Source of the DNA: Clostridiales bacterium
GTDB taxonomy: Bacteria; Bacillota; Clostridia; Oscillospirales; Oscillospiraceae
Reading direction: 5' to 3'
Assembly: GCA_004556755.1 (NCBI GenBank)
Contig: SFFW01000007.1
Span: 10,665 to 74,664, forward strand
DNA: 64,000 nt
The notes beneath the pieces were generated by a model. That model was given only the letters and a program-made list of their open reading frames with translations. It made no database searches and was not told where the DNA came from. A program made the position numbers and the translations under genes. Shown piece by piece: positions 62,123-64,000 of the stretch; the first letter of the stretch is position 1; every line of letters starts with the position of its first letter.

Positions 62123-63639
62123 TTCTGATTTCTCCTGTCGGGGGTGTTAAGCTCCGCCTCACGGAATTTGTTCTCCTTCTTCGGCTTGCGCAGGAACGCC
62201 CTTGCGAGCGCACCCGGTCTGCCGCCGGACAGCGGAGCGGTGTAGTTTACGCCGAAGCTGTCCATGGTGCAGAGGTACCACACGATGAAGCACAAAAGCG
62301 CCGTCACACCGAACAGCCCGGAGAGTATCGCCGCCAGCACGAGCAGGAATCTGCCCAGGCGCAGCGCCGCACCGAGGTCCTGACTCGGCTGCGCAAAGCC
62401 GCATATGCCCGCAAAGGCGACGACGATGACGGCGATGGGCGAGATGACGCTCGCCTCGACCGCACTTTGTCCGACGATGAGCGCACCGATGATGCTCACC
62501 GTGTCGCCGATGGGGTTCGGGAGCCGAAGTCCCGCCTCCTGCAAAAGCTCGAAGGCGACGAGCATACCCAAGACCTCGATCGAGGTCGGAAACGGTACGT
62601 TTTTCTTCGACTCGATGACCGAAACGAGCAGCTTTGTGGGGATCATCTCCTGATGGTACATGGCGATGGCGACGTACATTGCTGGCAAAATGAGCGCAAT
62701 GACCGTCGCAAACCAGCGAATGACCGACAGGGCGCTGTTTATAAGGAAGTGCTGCGAATCGTCCTGCGGGACACGGAGAAACTCCGCAAAGGTGACCGGC
62801 AGCAGAAAGCCGATGGGCAGCCCGTCGACGATAAGCCCCACTCTGCCGTTTAAAAGCTGGCGGGAGAATCTGTCGGGGCGCTCGGTGTGCAGAAGCTGCG
62901 GAAAGGGCGAGCGGGGGCGGTCTACGATGTAGTCCTCGATGCTGCCCGTGGCAAGAGCGCCGTCGATGTCGATGAGGGAAAGCCTCCGCTCAAGCTCCGC
63001 CACGACTGCGGGGTCTGCGATGCCGTCAACGTACATGACTGCAACGTTGGTGCGGCTCTTTCTGCCGACGACGCTGCTTTTGAGCTTCAGCGCCGGGTTG
63101 CAGATGCGCTTTCGCACGAGCGCCGTGTTGGTCCGCAGCGTCTCGACGAAGGAGTCCTTGCAGCCCTTGAGCGATTTTTCGATCGTCGGCTCGCCGATGC
63201 TCCGCTGTGCCGTGGGGGAGCGGATCTCAAAGGTGACGGCGCACGCCTGCTCGTCAAATACGACGGCGCAGCAGCCCTGCGTTATGGCGGTCACGAGGGA
63301 GTCGGTGTCGTCACGCCGTTGGGCGGTGCCGCTGTAAACGGCGCCGGAGAGCAGACGCTCCGGACTCGGATCACCGCCGGTGCGCAGAAAATCGGTGAGC
63401 GGGCGCAGAACGTCGGAGCTTAGGTCGCTGCCGCCGACGACGCCGTCGAGCCAGCACAGCGTCACGGTGCTGCGTCCCAAGAGACCGCAGTCGACCTCCC
63501 TGGTTTGAAAATCGCCGCAGCCGGCAAAAATGTTCTTGAGCGTCTCCGTGCTTATGGGTTCGGGATATTCGGGACAGCGCCTCGGATGAGGCTCATCGCC
63601 GGAGCTTTTCCGGCGGAAAAATTCGGTAAAATCAGACAT
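62119..63639 (-). CDS. Spore germination protein, GerAA type
   Basis: This 506-residue protein has a soluble N-terminal half (about 1-240) with family segments VTLCWLDGVV and RKSRTNVAVMYVDGIAD, and a membrane half with VGLIVDGLPIGFLLPVTFAEFL, then EVLGMLVAFELLQEAGLRLPNPIGDTVS, strongly typical of GerAA. It forms the membrane core of the germinant receptor. The ATG at 63639 is preceded by a weak site; an in-frame TTG at 63669 is less likely. The operon lies beside the rRNA promoters, transcribed away from them. Confidence 0.93.
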   Translation of the reverse strand: MSDFTEFFRRKSSGDEPHPRRCPEYPEPISTETLKNIFAGCGDFQTREVDCGLLGRSTVTLCWLDGVVGGSDLSSDVLRPLTDFLRTGGDPSPERLLSGAVYSGTAQRRDDTDSLVTAITQGCCAVVFDEQACAVTFEIRSPTAQRSIGEPTIEKSLKGCKDSFVETLRTNTALVRKRICNPALKLKSSVVGRKSRTNVAVMYVDGIADPAVVAELERRLSLIDIDGALATGSIEDYIVDRPRSPFPQLLHTERPDRFSRQLLNGRVGLIVDGLPIGFLLPVTFAEFLRVPQDDSQHFLINSALSVIRWFATVIALILPAMYVAIAMYHQEMIPTKLLVSVIESKKNVPFPTSIEVLGMLVAFELLQEAGLRLPNPIGDTVSIIGALIVGQSAVEASVISPIAVIVVAFAGICGFAQPSQDLGAALRLGRFLLVLAAILSGLFGVTALLCFIVWYLCTMDSFGVNYTAPLSGGRPGALARAFLRKPKKENKFREAELNTPDRRNQK

Positions 63640-63725
63640 ATAGTTATTATGTCCAAGTCGCGTCCACAATATTTAGTGTTATAGCAAAATAGCGAAAAAA
63701 GTCTGCGATTTTCGGCAAAAAACTG

Positions 63726-63754
63726 TTGACAAAGCACTAAAGCGGTGGTATTCT
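63726..63754 (+). promoter_or_regulatory. rRNA operon promoter P1
   Basis: A perfect TTGACA (63726-63731) and TATTCT (63749-63754) have a 17-base spacer. Confidence 0.8.
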
Positions 63755-63818
63755 AACAAAGCACGTTGCGGGAGACAATGCAGCGCAAAAAAAGATTTGA
63801 AAAAATCCGAAAAAAGTG

Positions 63819-63847
63819 TTGACAAAGAGAACACGACGTGCTATAGT
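63819..63847 (+). promoter_or_regulatory. rRNA operon promoter P2
   Basis: A perfect TTGACA (63819-63824) and TATAGT (63842-63847) have a 17-base spacer. It lies 93 bases after P1, the tandem layout usual for Firmicute rRNA operons. Confidence 0.85.
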
Positions 63848-63854
63848 AGACAAG

Positions 63855-64000
63855 CTGTCACCTTGAAGGCGGCAGCGGGAATTGTACCTTGAAAATTAGA
63901 TAATGTAAGAACAAAGCTTATGCTAAATAAGCACCGAAAAAGGGTTCAAAAGTCAGAAATGACTATAAAGATTTCTTTGAGAGCTGGAAAGCTATCATAA
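63855..64000 (+). other. Leader of an rRNA operon (16S start lies beyond the window)
   Basis: After P2 come TGTACCTTGAAAATTAGATA, a sequence style common just before 16S genes in Clostridia, and a GGTTCAAAAGTC region. The 16S start is not reached. The identity rests on the tandem promoters and this leader. Confidence 0.65.

Noticed and set aside
1..64000. tRNA genes
   Set aside because: I found no stretch with a convincing cloverleaf and TTC-type T-arm; this was judged by eye, so a tRNAscan run would be decisive.

Overview
The window comes from the chromosome of a GC-rich, endospore-forming Firmicute of the class Clostridia, probably in or near the Oscillospiraceae/Ruminococcaceae. This placement is inferred from gene content: WhiA, SepF, DivIVA, RemB, HprK, Hfq, the spore genes gpr, spoIVB and a gerA-type operon, and sigma-A promoters with 17-bp spacers. 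Most genes are core housekeeping genes. I see no prophage, no complete insertion sequence, no CRISPR array and no tRNA gene.

Layout. (1) 1-8.2 kb: end of a methionine ABC permease gene (metI), then a leftward operon hprK-murB-rapZ-whiA-dnaE-LOG family gene. (2) 8.3-12.2 kb: rpmB, an IS3-like MITE, three 108-bp palindromic tandem repeats, two small envelope-protein genes, and rplJ-rplL with an L10 leader. (3) 12.2-27.4 kb: a leftward miaB-(membrane protein)-mutS-CPBP protease group, and a divergent rightward series mutL-miaA-hfq-(adaptor-like)-yggS-sepF-divIVA-ileS-lspA-rluD. This joins mismatch repair, tRNA modification, cell division and envelope maturation. (4) 27.5-37.7 kb: spoIVB, a PG-binding/LysM/M14 peptidase, a PrsA-like foldase lipoprotein, mfd, a CAT-like / cytidylate-kinase-like / small-protein trio, an ECF S component and a GNAT gene. 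(5) 37.7-50.2 kb: a leftward group ending in the replication-origin operon dnaA-dnaN-rlbA-recF-remB-gyrB-[acyltransferase]-gyrA-SHOCT-rnhA-ABC transporter. The origin lies between dnaA and dnaN (about 48.65-48.87 kb). (6) 50.4-59.7 kb: sstT, a large membrane protein combining a zinc ribbon, a caspase/gingipain-like region and a vWA domain, a small lipoprotein, and parA-parB-serS-mscL with two parS sites, then gpr and rpsT. (7) 59.8-64 kb: a gerA-type germination operon (A, C, B order), then tandem promoters and the leader of an rRNA operon whose 16S gene lies beyond the window.

How the genes work together. The origin operon carries initiation (dnaA), the clamp (dnaN), repair (recF) and topology (gyrBA). 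The parABS locus 9 kb away handles origin segregation. Leftward genes left of the origin run with the predicted leftward fork. The rRNA operon at the right edge runs with the rightward fork. Many neighbours overlap by ATGA, GTGA or TGATG, which implies translational coupling. The features least explained by known families are the zinc ribbon/caspase-like/vWA protein, the palindromic tandem repeats, and the acyltransferase gene inserted between gyrB and gyrA.
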